A DNA stretch of 26,064 nucleotides from 66-474 sp039923855 (GTDB lineage Bacteria; Pseudomonadota; Gammaproteobacteria; Xanthomonadales; Rhodanobacteraceae), in contig JBDTBW010000042.1 of assembly GCA_039923855.1 (NCBI GenBank), positions 1 to 26,064 on the forward strand, written 5' to 3'. The translations under genes and the position numbers were made by a program. Shown here piece after piece: positions 1 to 7,092 of this stretch (positions are counted from its first letter, which is position 1; each line of letters begins with the position of its first letter). Under the pieces are notes generated by a model. It did no database searches. It saw only the letters and a list, made by a program, of their open reading frames with translations, and was not told the DNA's origin.

Positions 1-252
1 ATCGCTACCTCGCTGAAGCGGCTTGGCGATTCAACCGCCGCTTCCGCCTTGTTGCCCTGGTCCCACGTCTGCTCGTCGCCGTCGCTCGCTGTCCGGCATG
101 GCCCGAGCGCAGACTACGCGACGTTCCTCTCTTTGCTGGCTGAGATACAGCGCAAATCAGGAGGGAAGTTCAAGAACACCGAACCCGGACCGTATCGGAT
201 ATTTGGCGTCTACACAGTGGAATGGCCGAATCAACTGGAAGAGGTGATTTGA
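1..252 (+). CDS. C-terminal fragment of an unrecognised protein
   Basis: The frame is open from the first base of the window to a TGA at 250-252, giving 83 residues of what should be the C-terminal end of a longer protein. I do not recognise the family. The visible part has no membrane helix, and its last half (from about base 85) reads as a mixed helix/strand soluble domain with a basic stretch, ending PNQLEEVI. Third positions are only moderately GC-rich in the second half, less so than in the neighbouring xerC. The stop lies two bases from the end of the convergent xerC. The gene could be an accessory insertion next to the conserved operon, or the open frame could be fortuitous, since long chance frames are common in GC-rich DNA. 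Confidence 0.4.
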   Translation: MATSLKRLGDSTAASALLPWSHVCSSPSLAVRHGPSADYATFLSLLAEIQRKSGGKFKNTEPGPYRIFGVYTVEWPNQLEEVI

Positions 253-254
253 CT

Positions 255-1151
255 TTAGGATTTTCTTCGTCGCGCCCTCGGATGCGCAGCATCGTATACC
301 TTGGCCAGATGCTGAAAATCCAGGTGGGTATAAATCTGGGTGGTGCCGATGTCGGCGTGACCGAGCAGTTCCTGCACGGCGCGCAGATCGCCGGAGGACT
401 CCAGCAGGTGCGAAGCGCAGGAATGCCGCAGCAGATGCGGATACACGCGCTTCCACACGCCCTGTTCGCGCGCGCGGCGCTTGATGCGCGTGCGCACCGC
501 GCCGGGCGTCAATGGCTGGCCGTGGCGACCGCGCACCAGCGGATCGTCACTGGTCGGGTGATCCAGTTCGCGCAAGGCGGCCAGCGCTTCCAGCGCGCGA
601 CTGCCGACCGGCACGATCCGGGTTTTCGATCCCTTGCCGGTGACGCGGAGCAAGCCTTCTCCGGCGTCGAGATCACGCCAGCGCACGCCGCACAATTCCG
701 ACACGCGCAGGCCGCTGGAATACAGCAGTTCTAATAATGCGCGATCACGCACCGCTTCCGGATCGCCAGCCGGGAACTCGACCAACGCGCCGACCTCGTC
801 CACGTCCAGCACCTGCGGCAATTTTCGGCGCACCTTGGGCGAACGCACGCCGAGTGCCGGATTGGCGCCGACCTCGCCGTTGCGCGCGAGATAGTTGAAG
901 AAGCTGCGATACGCCGACAGCATCGCGCGCAGGCTAGCCGCGCTCAAGCCGCGGCGGTGTTCGTTGGCAACCAGCGTCTGCAACTGCTCGCCGCGCAATT
1001 CGCGCCAGCGTGCGATGCCGGAGGAATGTGCGAAGGCTTGCAGCGTGTCCAGCGCGCGCTGGTAATTGACGATCGTGCCCGGTGCGTAACGGCGCTCGCC
1101 TTTCAGGTATACGAGAAAACGTACAACCGCGGAGGCGAGCGGCTCGGTCAT
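255..1151 (-). CDS. xerC: Tyrosine recombinase XerC
   Basis: Site-specific recombinase that with XerD resolves chromosome dimers at dif sites near the division septum. The 298-residue product has the usual XerC length. An N-terminal SAM-like DNA-binding domain (about residues 1-95, starting MTEPLASAVV) is followed by the catalytic domain. Family catalytic residues are visible: Arg in SSGLRVSEL, Lys in GKGSKTR, His and Arg in HLLRHSCASHLL, His in LLGHADI, and the nucleophilic Tyr in TQIYTHL. The ATG at 1151 starts 5 bases after the DUF484 stop, so the genes are probably co-transcribed. The frame extends upstream to 1490, but that part overlaps DUF484 in another frame and is not family sequence. 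The operon context (dapF, DUF484) argues for the housekeeping XerC and against a phage or integron integrase. Confidence 0.95.
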   Translation of the reverse strand: MTEPLASAVVRFLVYLKGERRYAPGTIVNYQRALDTLQAFAHSSGIARWRELRGEQLQTLVANEHRRGLSAASLRAMLSAYRSFFNYLARNGEVGANPALGVRSPKVRRKLPQVLDVDEVGALVEFPAGDPEAVRDRALLELLYSSGLRVSELCGVRWRDLDAGEGLLRVTGKGSKTRIVPVGSRALEALAALRELDHPTSDDPLVRGRHGQPLTPGAVRTRIKRRAREQGVWKRVYPHLLRHSCASHLLESSGDLRAVQELLGHADIGTTQIYTHLDFQHLAKVYDAAHPRARRRKS

Positions 1152-1156
1152 AGCAT

Positions 1157-1840
1157 TCAATCGGCGGGGAAACGCTGCAGCGCGGCCTGCAGCGCCTGCC
1201 CAATCAATTTCAAAAAGATCGTGCCGATGCCGGGATGGAAGCGGTTGGCGTCCTCGCTGCCAATCGCGAGCAGGCCTTCCTCGCCGATTTTCAACAAGGC
1301 GCAGGATTGCACCTGATGCGCGCGTTCGCCGAAAAGGCGATCGAGTTTGTCTTGCGCCAATCGCCCGCACAAAGGCTCGCCGCGAGAGAAAAATTCCTTG
1401 AACTCCGGCAGCTCGGATTCGCCGCGCGGCAGACTCAGCAGCCAGTCGGCGTGAGGCAATTCGGCATCGCCGCGGAACAGTCCCAGACACACAAAGTCGG
1501 TGAGGAAATCCTCATTCAAGTTGGCGACGAAACTGCGGCAGGTGTCCGCCAACGAGTTCGCGCGCAGCAGGCCGATGGTGAGCGAGTGCACACGCACCAT
1601 CAGTTGCTCGTTGTCAGCGGCGATCGCGATCAGATCGGCCAGCCGGCGCATCAACTCCTCGTTGCGCGCGCGCAGTGCTTCCAGTTGATACGCGGTCAGC
1701 GACGAGGCCGGGCCGTGCTCGCGCGGGATCACGAGTGTCTGCGCGAGATCAGGGAAATCCTTGAGGAATTGCGGATGGTGGCGCAGATAATCGGCGACAT
1801 CCATCGCTTCCAAACCGGCTTTCAAGGTCATTTCGGACAT
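1157..1840 (-). CDS. DUF484 family protein (YigA-like)
   Basis: A 227-residue cytoplasmic protein of the DUF484 family, whose members sit between dapF and xerC in many gammaproteobacteria (yigA in E. coli). The fold is GAF-like; the biochemical role is not established. The visible pattern is an N-terminal helical segment with DVADYLRHHPQFLKDFPDL, which is typical of the family, a coiled-coil-prone helix (ALRARNEELMRRLADLIAIAADNEQL begins near residue 60), and a C-terminal GAF-like region with FVCLGLF and EGLLAIGS. I chose the ATG at 1840 because the family motif begins shortly after it; the frame is open to 1918, and the ATG at 1831 is also possible. No strong Shine-Dalgarno is seen. Ninety bases separate it from dapF, longer than the other gaps in this operon. 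Confidence 0.9.
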   Translation of the reverse strand: MSEMTLKAGLEAMDVADYLRHHPQFLKDFPDLAQTLVIPREHGPASSLTAYQLEALRARNEELMRRLADLIAIAADNEQLMVRVHSLTIGLLRANSLADTCRSFVANLNEDFLTDFVCLGLFRGDAELPHADWLLSLPRGESELPEFKEFFSRGEPLCGRLAQDKLDRLFGERAHQVQSCALLKIGEEGLLAIGSEDANRFHPGIGTIFLKLIGQALQAALQRFPAD

Positions 1841-1930
1841 CGCGAAGATTCCATGCGGCGTTGGACGAAGTGTGGGGATTTGTGCGCGCGAGTGCAATGT
1901 GCATCTTCGGCAGCTCATCCTTGCAAACGG

Positions 1931-2761
1931 TTAACCAGCGAGTTCTCCGTCGTACACGAACGTCGCCGGCCCGGTCATCCAAAGCGCGTGACCGGCGCCC
2001 GGCCAGTCGATCTCCAGCGCGCCACCAGGCAGTTCGACCCGCACCCGTTCGCCGACGCGGCCCAGCTTGTGCAACGCGGCGACCGCCGCGCATGCGCCGC
2101 TGCCGCAGGCGCGTGTCCAGCCCGCACCGCGCTCGTGCACGCGCAGCCGAATGGCGCGTTCGTCCAACACTTGTGCGAAGCCCGCGTTGGCGCCATCGGG
2201 AAAGCGTGGGTGCGCGGTAATCAGTGGTCCGAGCCGATCGACCGATGCGTTGTCGATGTCATCGACCTCGACCACGGCATGAGGATTGCCCATCGACACG
2301 ATGCTCAAGGCAACGCATCTGCCGTCGACGTCCAGTGCGTGGCTGAGCGCTTGCGATTGCGCGTCGAACGGGATGCGTGCGGGCTCGAATACCGGCTCGC
2401 CCATGTCGACCGCAACGCGGCCATCGTCGAGCAGGCGGACAGCGACCACCCCGGTTGGTCCTTGCAGAAGCGCGTCATTGTCATGCAATGTGCCATCGTG
2501 GCGCAGCCACGCGGCAAGGCAGCGCACGCCGTTGCCGCATTGCTGCGCGCCGCTGCCGTCGGCGTTGCGGATCGAATAAGCGGCAACGCAGGCCGGATCG
2601 CGCGGAGGTTCGAGCATCAGCAACTGGTCGAAGCCGATGCCGGTGCTGCGATCGGCCAGCGCGCGAACTCTTTCCGATGTGAGCTCCAGCGACGCGGCGC
2701 GCGCATCCAGCACCACGAAATCGTTGCCGAGTCCGTGCATCTTGGTGAAACGCAGCGGCAT
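1931..2761 (-). CDS. dapF: Diaminopimelate epimerase
   Basis: Converts LL- to meso-diaminopimelate in lysine and peptidoglycan precursor synthesis, in the cytoplasm. The 276-residue length is standard. The N-terminal signature MHGLGNDF is at residues 8-15. The two catalytic cysteines of the family are in the expected motifs: C75 in QQCGNGVRC and C219 in ACGSGACA. The substrate-binding pattern SMGNPHAV (156-163) is also present. The start MPLRFTKMHG matches the usual family start. It lies 14 bases downstream of the lptM stop and is followed by DUF484 and xerC, the conserved gammaproteobacterial order. Nothing is missing or rearranged. Confidence 0.97.
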   Translation of the reverse strand: MPLRFTKMHGLGNDFVVLDARAASLELTSERVRALADRSTGIGFDQLLMLEPPRDPACVAAYSIRNADGSGAQQCGNGVRCLAAWLRHDGTLHDNDALLQGPTGVVAVRLLDDGRVAVDMGEPVFEPARIPFDAQSQALSHALDVDGRCVALSIVSMGNPHAVVEVDDIDNASVDRLGPLITAHPRFPDGANAGFAQVLDERAIRLRVHERGAGWTRACGSGACAAVAALHKLGRVGERVRVELPGGALEIDWPGAGHALWMTGPATFVYDGELAG

Positions 2762-2775
2762 TTTCGGTTCGAGCC

Positions 2776-2970
2776 TCAGCCGCCGCTGCCCGAATCGGGC
2801 GTCGGCAAGGTATTGGTGTTCGGCGCGGATGGTGGCGGCACGTTCTGCGCGGGCGCGGGTTGCGTGGGCTGGGCGGCGGGCCCCGGGCGCACCAGCGGGC
2901 CTTTCTGGCCGCAGCCCGCGAGCGCGGCGAGCGCGAAGATCGACACAACCGAAACGATCGAGCGGCGCAT
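2776..2970 (-). CDS. lptM: LPS translocon maturation lipoprotein LptM (YifL)
   Basis: A 64-residue predicted lipoprotein. The signal peptide begins MRRSIVSVVSIFALAA and ends in the lipobox LAGC, giving an acylated Cys at position 20. It is followed directly by GQKGPL, the hallmark of the LptM/YifL family, then a Pro/Ala/Gln-rich low-complexity tail typical of such lipoproteins. In E. coli LptM assists oxidative maturation of the LptD/LptE outer-membrane complex; that role is inferred here from family. I took the ATG at 2970 over one five codons upstream (2985) because it gives a normal basic n-region. It is the first gene of the lptM-dapF-DUF484-xerC run, and a TATACT box lies just upstream. 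Confidence 0.9.
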   Translation of the reverse strand: MRRSIVSVVSIFALAALAGCGQKGPLVRPGPAAQPTQPAPAQNVPPPSAPNTNTLPTPDSGSGG

Positions 2971-2997
2971 ATGAATTGGCTCCATGGCAACGCGCGC

Positions 2998-3003
2998 AGT
3001 ATA
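2998..3003 (-). promoter_or_regulatory. Possible -10 box for the lptM-dapF operon
   Basis: The minus strand reads TATACT here, five of six matches to the sigma-70 -10 consensus, 27 bases before the lptM start codon. No good -35 hexamer lies at 16-18 bases, so this is only a candidate; the preceding GNAT gene ends 25 bases upstream. Confidence 0.3.
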
Positions 3004-3027
3004 GCGGCCTGATTCAATCGATCCGGA

Positions 3028-3483
3028 TCAATCCAGCGTTTTGAGAAACCGCCACGCGTCCGCGCCGCTTTCGTAGAAGCCGAGTTCGCGTGCGACGCGC
3101 CGATAGCCATGGCGTTCGTACAGTGCGATGGCGCTTGCATTATCGGTGCGCACTTCCAGCCGCATCGTGGTGCAGCCCCGGGGGCGGGCCTTGCGCTCCG
3201 CGGCTTGCAGCAAGGCCGCGCCTAGACCGCGGCCGCGCGCGCCATGCGCGATCGCGATCGAATACAGTCGCGCGCGATGCGAGCCGCGCCGGAAAAAAAC
3301 CAGTGCGCCACCGCATACGGCGCCATTTTCTTCGGCGACCAGCACGCAGGCGCTGGCGCTTTCCAGATGCCGCCGGAATTGCGCGCGGCTGACGCGGTCG
3401 TGGTCGAAGCTGGCATGCTCCAACTCCAGCAGGGCGTTCAGATCGTCGCGCCTGGCGCGGCGGATATGCGGTGTGGCGGACAT
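3028..3483 (-). CDS. GNAT-family N-acetyltransferase (RimI-like)
   Basis: A 151-residue single-domain GCN5-related acetyltransferase. It starts IRRARRDDLNALLELEHASF, the usual N-terminal GNAT strand-helix. The acetyl-CoA pyrophosphate loop is ARGRGLGAAL (82-91), and the C-terminal LEVRTDNASAIALYERHGY (109-127) is characteristic of RimI-like enzymes. The true ribosomal RimI is usually next to tsaB; here the gene diverges from an ATP-grasp gene with an RLAN N-terminal domain. In published comparative genomics of ATP-grasp amidoligases, GNAT domains recur next to this ATP-grasp class. The acceptor substrate is therefore more likely a peptide or amino-acid product of that pathway than ribosomal protein S18; this is inference. 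The ATG is flanked by a perfect palindrome in place of a Shine-Dalgarno. Confidence 0.85.
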   Translation of the reverse strand: MSATPHIRRARRDDLNALLELEHASFDHDRVSRAQFRRHLESASACVLVAEENGAVCGGALVFFRRGSHRARLYSIAIAHGARGRGLGAALLQAAERKARPRGCTTMRLEVRTDNASAIALYERHGYRRVARELGFYESGADAWRFLKTLD

Positions 3484-3485
3484 AT

Positions 3486-3505
3486 CGCGCAGCCTAGGCT
3501 GCGCG
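3486..3505. promoter_or_regulatory. 20-bp perfect palindrome at the GNAT start
   Basis: The arms CGCGCAGCCT and AGGCTGCGCG meet without a spacer. The palindrome ends two bases before the GNAT start codon (ATG read at 3483-3481), where the ribosome binding site should be. It lies in the 167-bp divergent region shared with the ATP-grasp gene. It could be a dimeric-repressor operator or an RNA hairpin limiting translation. The structure is plain in the sequence; the function is not known. Confidence 0.5.
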
Positions 3506-3558
3506 TCTGTCTCACCGCAAGTTCAGCCTGCGCACCAGTCATCATGGCAAACTGCGCC

Positions 3559-3597
3559 CCGGCGCGGGAGCGCCGGTGTGCCATCCATCCGGATGGC
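3559..3597 (+). repeat. Two tandem hairpins in the leader of the ATP-grasp gene
   Basis: The first hairpin pairs CCGGCG (3559-3564) with CGCCGG (3571-3576). The second pairs GCCATCC (3580-3586) with GGATGGC (3591-3597) around a 4-base loop. Both lie 54-92 bases before the ATG at 3651, in the probable 5' untranslated region. No U-run follows the second, so an intrinsic attenuator is not supported. Confidence 0.35.
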
Positions 3598-3650
3598 GCC
3601 AGCCGAGGCAGGAAGCCGAGATGCGCAAGAACATTGCAGGAGCGAGCGGA

Positions 3651-5132
3651 ATGAGCCGGCTGGTGATCGTGGTGGAGAAAGCCTCCGACTGGGGTTCCTA
3701 CTACCCGTCCGACAACGTGGTCAGCGCGATGGATTACCTGCGCGAACCGGTCGGCGGCGACGAGCGCACCCACGTCATCAATCTGTGCCGCAATTATAAA
3801 TATCTCGGCACCGGGCATTACGTCTCGCTGCTGGGCGAGGCGCGCGGCCATCGCGTGATCCCCTCGGTGCGCACCATCAACGATCTGCGCCGGCGTTCGT
3901 TGTACGGCCTCGATGTCGAGGATCTCAATCAGAAGCTCGCGAACTTCCTGCCCGCCGGCGGACGTGACACCACCGATTTCGGGATATTGGTTTATTTTGG
4001 CGAGACCTCGTATCCGGCGTTGCAGGATCTGGCGCGGCAGGTGTTCGAAATGTATCCCTGCCCGCTGTTGCGCATCGAGTTCGAGCGCGAGCGGGTGTGG
4101 CAGATCAGCGCGATCAAACCAGTCGGCCTGCACACGCTGGACGATGCGCAGGAAGACGCGTTTGCGCAGACGCTGGATACTTTCACCAAGAGGTTGTGGC
4201 GCAAGCCGCGCGCGCGGCGGCAGTATCGCTACGACCTGGCGATGCTGATCGATCCGGCCGAGGTGATGCCGCCGTCGAATGTACGCGCGCAAAAGGCATT
4301 CGTCGCGGCCGGCAAGGAAATCGGCATCGAGGTCGATCCGATCGGCAAGAACGACTACACACGGCTGGCCGAATACGACGGGCTGTTCATCCGCGAAACC
4401 ACCGCGCCCGACAATCACACATACCGGTTCTCGCACAAGGCCGAGAAGGAAGGCATGGTGGTGATCGACGATCCGACCTCGATCCTGCGCTGCACCAACA
4501 AGATCTATCTGCACGATTTGCTACGCGCGAAAAAAATCGCGGTGCCGCGCTCGGAAATCCTGTACCGGGAGGATCCGAAACAGTTGAAGGAATTGCCGGA
4601 CAAGTTGGGTTTTCCGCTGGTGCTCAAGATTCCGGACGGATCGTTCTCGCGGGGCGTGGTAAAGGTCGAGGATGCAGCCGAGCTGGAACGCGCGGCGGCG
4701 CAATTGTTCCAGAGCACCGCGCTCTTGATCGCGCAGGAGTTCCTCTACACCGAGTTCGACTGGCGCGTGGGCATGTTGAATCGCGAGCCGTTGTATGCCT
4801 GCCGTTATTACATGTCGCGCGGGCACTGGCAGATCTACAACCACGCCGCGCGCGGCAGCGCGAAATCCGGCGGCTTCGACACGCTGGCGGTGAACGACGC
4901 GCCGCAGGATGTCGTCAAGCTGGCGTTGCGGGCGACGCAACCGATCGGCGACGGCCTGTATGGCGTCGATATCAAGCAGACTCGCGAACGCACCGTGGTG
5001 ATCGAGGTCAACGACAACCCGTCGATCGACGCGGGAGTCGAGGACGAGCATCTTGGCAATGAACTCTATCGGCGCGTCATGCGGGAGTTCCTGCGCCGGA
5101 TGGAACGCAAGCGCACCGGGATCGCCGCTTGA
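3651..5132 (+). CDS. RimK-like ATP-grasp ligase with RLAN N-terminal domain
   Basis: A 493-residue predicted carboxylate-amine ligase. Residues 1 to about 160 (MSRLVIVVEKASDW..., with LVYFGETSYPALQDLA near 113-129) match the RLAN domain found in front of RimK-like ATP-grasp modules. The C-terminal half is ATP-grasp: DDPTSILRCTNKIYLHDLL (273-291), the nucleotide-binding lysine and glycine loop in LVLKIPDGSFSRGVVKV (323-339), Q362-E363, D440, and the Mg-binding IEVNDNPSID (451-460). The family should activate a carboxylate as an acylphosphate and join it to an amine; substrate and product are unknown, and true RimK (about 300 residues) lacks the N-terminal domain. The ATG at 3651 was chosen for the AGGAG at 3639-3643, although the frame opens at 3576. 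The gene diverges from the GNAT gene and converges on a small membrane-protein gene three bases away. Confidence 0.88.
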   Translation: MSRLVIVVEKASDWGSYYPSDNVVSAMDYLREPVGGDERTHVINLCRNYKYLGTGHYVSLLGEARGHRVIPSVRTINDLRRRSLYGLDVEDLNQKLANFLPAGGRDTTDFGILVYFGETSYPALQDLARQVFEMYPCPLLRIEFERERVWQISAIKPVGLHTLDDAQEDAFAQTLDTFTKRLWRKPRARRQYRYDLAMLIDPAEVMPPSNVRAQKAFVAAGKEIGIEVDPIGKNDYTRLAEYDGLFIRETTAPDNHTYRFSHKAEKEGMVVIDDPTSILRCTNKIYLHDLLRAKKIAVPRSEILYREDPKQLKELPDKLGFPLVLKIPDGSFSRGVVKVEDAAELERAAAQLFQSTALLIAQEFLYTEFDWRVGMLNREPLYACRYYMSRGHWQIYNHAARGSAKSGGFDTLAVNDAPQDVVKLALRATQPIGDGLYGVDIKQTRERTVVIEVNDNPSIDAGVEDEHLGNELYRRVMREFLRRMERKRTGIAA

Positions 5133-5135
5133 GCT

Positions 5136-5405
5136 TCAGCGGCGCGTTCCGCGACTACTACGCGCGCGCCGCCAATTTTTCGCTGGCGCAAGAACCGCGC
5201 GCGGATGCAGCATGGCCAGCACCACCGCGGGCGCGACGATCAGCCAGAACGCCGGCGACCAGCCGTGAGCGGCATCGTGCGCGGGCAGAGGCGTCAGGCA
5301 CAGCAGTACCAAGCCTGTTGCAAGCCACGCCAGCGAGGCCAATGTCAGTACGTCGGATTGGTGGTACGGTGGATGGTTGGGAAGGGTGCGATATTGCTTG
5401 TGCAT
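5136..5405 (-). CDS. Small two-helix membrane protein, function unknown
   Basis: An 89-residue protein with two predicted membrane helices: LTLASLAWLATGLVLLCL (about residues 18-35) and FWLIVAPAVVLAMLHP (about 50-65). The N-terminus is short and polar (MHKQYRTLPNHPPYHQ) and the C-terminal tail strongly basic (KNWRRARSSRGTRR). The ATG at 5405 has AGGAG eight bases upstream on the minus strand, so I prefer it to the longer open frame reaching 5588. The stop is three bases from the end of the convergent ATP-grasp gene. I do not recognise the family; by the positive-inside rule the tail is likely cytoplasmic. Confidence 0.6.
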   Translation of the reverse strand: MHKQYRTLPNHPPYHQSDVLTLASLAWLATGLVLLCLTPLPAHDAAHGWSPAFWLIVAPAVVLAMLHPRAVLAPAKNWRRARSSRGTRR

Positions 5406-5540
5406 GGCGCGCGCTCCTGTGAACGGGATGCCGGCAGGTTGCGCGACGCTCGTCTCATGGATTGCGACGTTGTTTGTTTTTGTGATCATTTCTGATCGCC
5501 AAGATCGAAAAGTAGCCATTCGTGGCCCTAAAACGTTCCG

Positions 5541-6377
5541 ATGAGTGACATTCCCCGCTACGCAGTATTCGGCCACCCGATAGCGCATTCGTTGTCACCG
5601 CGTCTGCAGGCGCTATTTGGCGAGCAGACCTGCATTGCGCTGGAATACACGGCGATCGACGCGCCGCCGGAATCCTTCGCGGAAAGCGCGCGCGCGTTTT
5701 GTGCCAGCGGCGGCCGCGGCGCCAACGTCACCCTGCCGCACAAGCGCGCGGCTTTCGAATTAGCCGATACGCGCACGGTTGCCGCGCGACGCACGGGCGT
5801 CGCCAACGTGTTGACCAGACTCGACGATGGCCGGATCGAAGCGCACAACACCGATGGCGCCGGATTCCTGCGCGACCTGCGCGAACGTCATCGGATTGAA
5901 CTACGCAATCGCAACGCGCTGCTACTCGGCGCCGGCGGCGCCGCGCGGGCGGTTGGTTGGGCACTGATGGATGCGCAGGTGCGATCGTTGATCCTTTGCA
6001 ACCGCACCCTCGCGCGCGCGCAATCGTTGGCCGATACATTTTCGCAACCAGGGCGCGTTTGCGTTTCCGCGTGGGATGCGCTGACGCATTGCAATGCTTT
6101 CGATCTGATCGTCAATGCGACCTCGGCCGGCGTACATGGCGTGGCGCTTGAATTGCCGCTTCCGCTCGCGCGATCCACGACGATCGCCTGCGACCTGGCC
6201 TATGGTGAAGCCGCGCGGCCTTTCCTGGACTGGGCGCGCACAGCCGGCGCGATGCACGCACACGACGGTCTTGGCATGCTGGTCGAAACCGCGGCGGATT
6301 CGTTCGAACATTGGCACGGTGTGCGGCCGGACACCGATGCGGCGTATCGCATATTCGCTACAAATAATCGTTCTTGA
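5541..6377 (+). CDS. aroE: Shikimate dehydrogenase
   Basis: NADPH-dependent reduction of 3-dehydroshikimate to shikimate, the fourth step of the chorismate pathway. The 278-residue length is usual for AroE. Shikimate-binding SLSP is at residues 17-20, NVTLPHK carries the catalytic Lys68, and NTDGAGF the catalytic Asp105. The Rossmann motif is GAGGAARA (130-137), followed by CNRT, DLAYG, and HDGLGMLVETAA near the C-terminus. The start MSDIPRYAVFGHPIAHSLSP is canonical; no clear Shine-Dalgarno precedes it. Its last 20 bases overlap the convergent gamma-carbonic anhydrase gene. It appears to be a single-gene unit. Confidence 0.96.
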   Translation: MSDIPRYAVFGHPIAHSLSPRLQALFGEQTCIALEYTAIDAPPESFAESARAFCASGGRGANVTLPHKRAAFELADTRTVAARRTGVANVLTRLDDGRIEAHNTDGAGFLRDLRERHRIELRNRNALLLGAGGAARAVGWALMDAQVRSLILCNRTLARAQSLADTFSQPGRVCVSAWDALTHCNAFDLIVNATSAGVHGVALELPLPLARSTTIACDLAYGEAARPFLDWARTAGAMHAHDGLGMLVETAADSFEHWHGVRPDTDAAYRIFATNNRS

Positions 6378-6897
6378 GCTTGACGTAGTGCGCGGCGGAA
6401 TAGCGCAGCGCTTCGATCTCGCGATCCGACAACTTGCGCACGCAACGCGCCGGATTGCCCAACCACAGTTCGCCCTCGCCGACGACCTTGCCGGGCGCGA
6501 TCAATGCGCCGGCGCCGACGAAAGCGTGACGGCGCACCCGCGCGCCGTCCAGCACGGTCGCGTGCATGCCGATCAGGCATTCGTCCTCGATGGTGCAGGC
6601 GTGGATCACCGCCGCATGTCCGATGGTCACATCCGCACCTACCAGGCACGGGGAGCCCCCAGGCGAATACGGTCCGTCATGGGTGACATGCAACACCGCG
6701 CCATCCTGGACATTGGTTCTTGCGCCGATCCGGATGCGCTCGACATCGCCGCGCACCACGGCATTGGGCCACAGCGACGCGTCGTTGCCCAGTTCGACAT
6801 CGCCGATCAATGTGGCTGCGGGATCGACGTACACGCGCGCGCCGAGTTTCGGCGTGTTTCCCTTGTAGGGGCGGATGTTGTGCATCGTCGGAACCAT
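6358..6897 (-). CDS. Gamma-carbonic anhydrase-like hexapeptide protein (YrdA family)
   Basis: A 179-residue left-handed beta-helix protein of the YrdA/PaaY/CaiE group, alongside which aroE is often found. Hexapeptide repeats run from about residue 27 to 150. The three zinc-ligand histidines of the gamma-carbonic anhydrase fold are present at H70 (in VLHVTH), H94 and H99 (in TIGHAAVIHAC). The terminal LSDREIEALRYSAAHYVKLKNDYL closely follows YrdA. Catalytic carbonic anhydrase activity is unproven for many members, so the exact reaction is open. The start is either the ATG at 6897 or the one at 6885 (MHNIRPYKG); neither has a strong ribosome binding site. The 3' end overlaps aroE by 20 bases. 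Confidence 0.9.
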   Translation of the reverse strand: MVPTMHNIRPYKGNTPKLGARVYVDPAATLIGDVELGNDASLWPNAVVRGDVERIRIGARTNVQDGAVLHVTHDGPYSPGGSPCLVGADVTIGHAAVIHACTIEDECLIGMHATVLDGARVRRHAFVGAGALIAPGKVVGEGELWLGNPARCVRKLSDREIEALRYSAAHYVKLKNDYL

Positions 6898-6904
6898 TGT
6901 GCAT

Positions 6905-7040
6905 TTATCCGTTCGTGCCGAGTGCTACGACAAGCTCAGCATAGACTGTGCTTGCCAAGCAAGCGAAGTCGAAGCACATTGCACCACATGCCCTTCGACT
7001 TCCTCGCTCCTCAAAGCGCGGCCATCCATGGCCGCTCCCC
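6905..7040. repeat. Intergenic cluster of inverted repeats
   Basis: This gap between two divergent genes holds several short palindromes. GAAGTCGAAG (6965-6974) is complementary to CTTCGACTTC (6993-7002). CGGCCAT (7019-7025) pairs with ATGGCCG (7028-7034). Around 6906-6942 there is a degenerate motif of the kind CGTTCGTGC...GACAAGCTCAGC, resembling dispersed extragenic repeats of related genomes (recollection, not searched). The CGGCCATCC core also recurs at 20413. Confidence 0.45.
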
Positions 7041-7092
7041 GCGTCGGCGCATCGCGCCTGGGCTCAGTTGAATGGAACTGGCAGGTGATTCC

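Noticed and set aside
255..1151. Tyrosine recombinase read as an integrase marking a genomic island
   Set aside because: Its length, motifs and position after dapF-DUF484 identify the housekeeping XerC.
1235..2974. 579-residue plus-strand open frame
   Set aside because: It is antisense to DUF484, dapF and lptM, all of which have clear family motifs. Long antisense frames are expected in GC-rich DNA, and the translation is low-complexity Arg/Ala/Gln-rich.
3438..4514. 358-residue minus-strand open frame over the ATP-grasp gene
   Set aside because: It is the mirror of the ATP-grasp coding frame, with no recognisable domain and no ribosome binding site.
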